Below the pieces are notes generated by a model, which was not told the origin of the DNA, did no database searches, and was given only the letters and a program-made list of their open reading frames with translations. From Prosopocoilus inquinatus (Eukaryota > Arthropoda > Insecta > Coleoptera > Lucanidae), in contig CM069870.1 in NCBI GenBank assembly GCA_036172665.1, forward strand, positions 65,844,212 to 65,908,211: a stretch of DNA of 64,000 nucleotides, written 5' to 3'. This document shows positions 63,085 through 64,000 of the stretch, in pieces. Both the position numbers and the translations under genes were made by a program. Positions within the stretch are counted from its first letter, which is position 1. The number at the start of each line of letters is the position of its first letter.

Positions 63085-64000
63085 GTAAGTACGTAATTAG
63101 TAACTCCACCGAACGGGCTAATTAACATATACACAGAAAGGAGTAAGAGAATTTTAACTCGGCTTTAGATTCGTGTCTCGTTTTAATTAATTAGGGGTTT
63201 AAGCACACCAAAGCGGGACGGCGCGGCGGCGAGTACGGGAATGATGCGTGAACGAAGCTAAGTTTTATTTATAATTCAATTTACGGTCTTTTTTTTTGGT
63301 TTTCCCCTTTTGTCAATTATGTTTCCCAATTTATCAAATTACTTTCCAGTTTCTGCACTGTCAAGTCGCATGTCAAACAGAAAAGTCATTTGACAAATTG
63401 AGAAACACAATTGACAAAACAGGAAAACCAACCGTGTGACTCTTGTACATTGAGCGTCCGCCTGTCGAATACAGTCAAGGCCAAACCGATGCCGACTTTG
63501 AAACTTGCTCCGCCTACAAGCGGAAGGGGGCAGGTTCGTGTTGCAATGAGAATGAGATTCTAAAACCGGTCTACCTAACAGTACAGGGTGTCTTAAACTT
63601 CTGGAAAAGTGCGAAAATACACCTTTAAATTCATTTTATCAAGAAAATGTCTTAACAAAAGTTGTGTAGGGGCATTCTCGTAGTTTTCCTAAGGTTTGGG
63701 ACACTCTGTACATACAATTAAAATTATTTCTTCAGGTAAAAATAGAAAATTTAAATACAAGATGTTTCTGAGAGGATATTATAAACGCGTTACCTTTTTC
63801 AAAAGATTTTAAATAACAGCTGGTTTGGCTATACTGATCGATCTCGATGTGATTTTGAATGTTGAAAGGTTAGCGAAAATTTAGAAATAATTAACTCAAT
63901 TAATACAAGAATAAAGGAAAGTAATTTTCGGAAAACCAGTGATGAGAAAATGAATGCGTTTGTCAATTAAGAACCAGAAAACCTATTTATGCCTTTTCTT
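63085..64000 (+). other. Ret: Ret intron, start only
   Basis: Starts GTAAGT. It contains a short inverted-repeat element (63582-63710) and a pair of related TTGTCAATTATGTTTCCCAA/GACAAATTGAGAAACACAAT segments near 63311-63410 in opposite orientation. No exon is seen to the window end. Confidence 0.8.
63582..63710. mobile_element. Short inverted-repeat element (MITE-like)
   Basis: TACAGGGTGTCTTAAACTT at the left is mirrored by AAGGTTTGGGACACTCTGTA at the right (about 16 of 19 pairs). The pattern TACAGGGTGTC is common at the ends of small insect elements. A lone ACACACCCTGTATAT end occurs at about 5309. Confidence 0.6.

Noticed and set aside
1..64000. CRISPR arrays, bacterial operons, ribosomal RNA genes
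   Set aside because: None seen. Tandem arrays here lack regular repeat-spacer structure, and all genes fit a eukaryotic genome.

Overview
The window is eukaryotic DNA, AT-rich and packed with repeats. It carries part of one large, intron-rich gene on the + strand: the receptor tyrosine kinase Ret. The transposon mix (non-LTR element with a PHD-finger ORF1, DD41D mariner, pogo-like element, Penelope-like elements, hAT-like ends) points to an insect, possibly a beetle. That species guess is inference; no ribosomal or mitochondrial marker is present.

Seven Ret exons can be placed by splice sites and unbroken reading phase: 13286-13386, 36253-36371, 39313-39489, 39540-39740, 52301-52467, 52895-53116 and 62822-63084. 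They encode the last cadherin-like part of the ectodomain, a 16-cysteine membrane-proximal domain, the transmembrane helix and the start of the juxtamembrane segment. The signal peptide and first cadherin-like domains must lie upstream of 13286, mostly or wholly outside the window. The kinase domain lies downstream of 64000.

Everything else is intron or upstream DNA, filled by repeats. 1-13 kb: a Penelope fragment, a 638-bp higher-order satellite, and AT-rich degenerate repeats. 13.4-36.2 kb: a 10-copy tandem array, a tRNA-derived SINE head, a complete two-ORF non-LTR retrotransposon, an intact mariner, nested hairpin elements and an unclassified composite repeat. 36.4-39.3 kb: an ATCGATCC minisatellite. 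39.7-52.3 kb: a Penelope element with an inverted partial copy, and an A-rich direct duplication. 53.1-62.8 kb: a second composite repeat and tandem arrays interrupted by a decayed pogo-like element.

The observation I rate most interesting is in the non-LTR element. Its ORF1 and ORF2 are in one frame, separated only by UAG followed by CAA-CTA, which matches the known leaky-stop context UAG-CAR-YYA. This suggests the polymerase is made as a readthrough fusion. Other points: the Ret linker next to the membrane is partly encoded by a repeat unit found again in the intron; hammerhead-like cores occur in Penelope-type sequences; and near-perfect palindromic elements occur at several sites.
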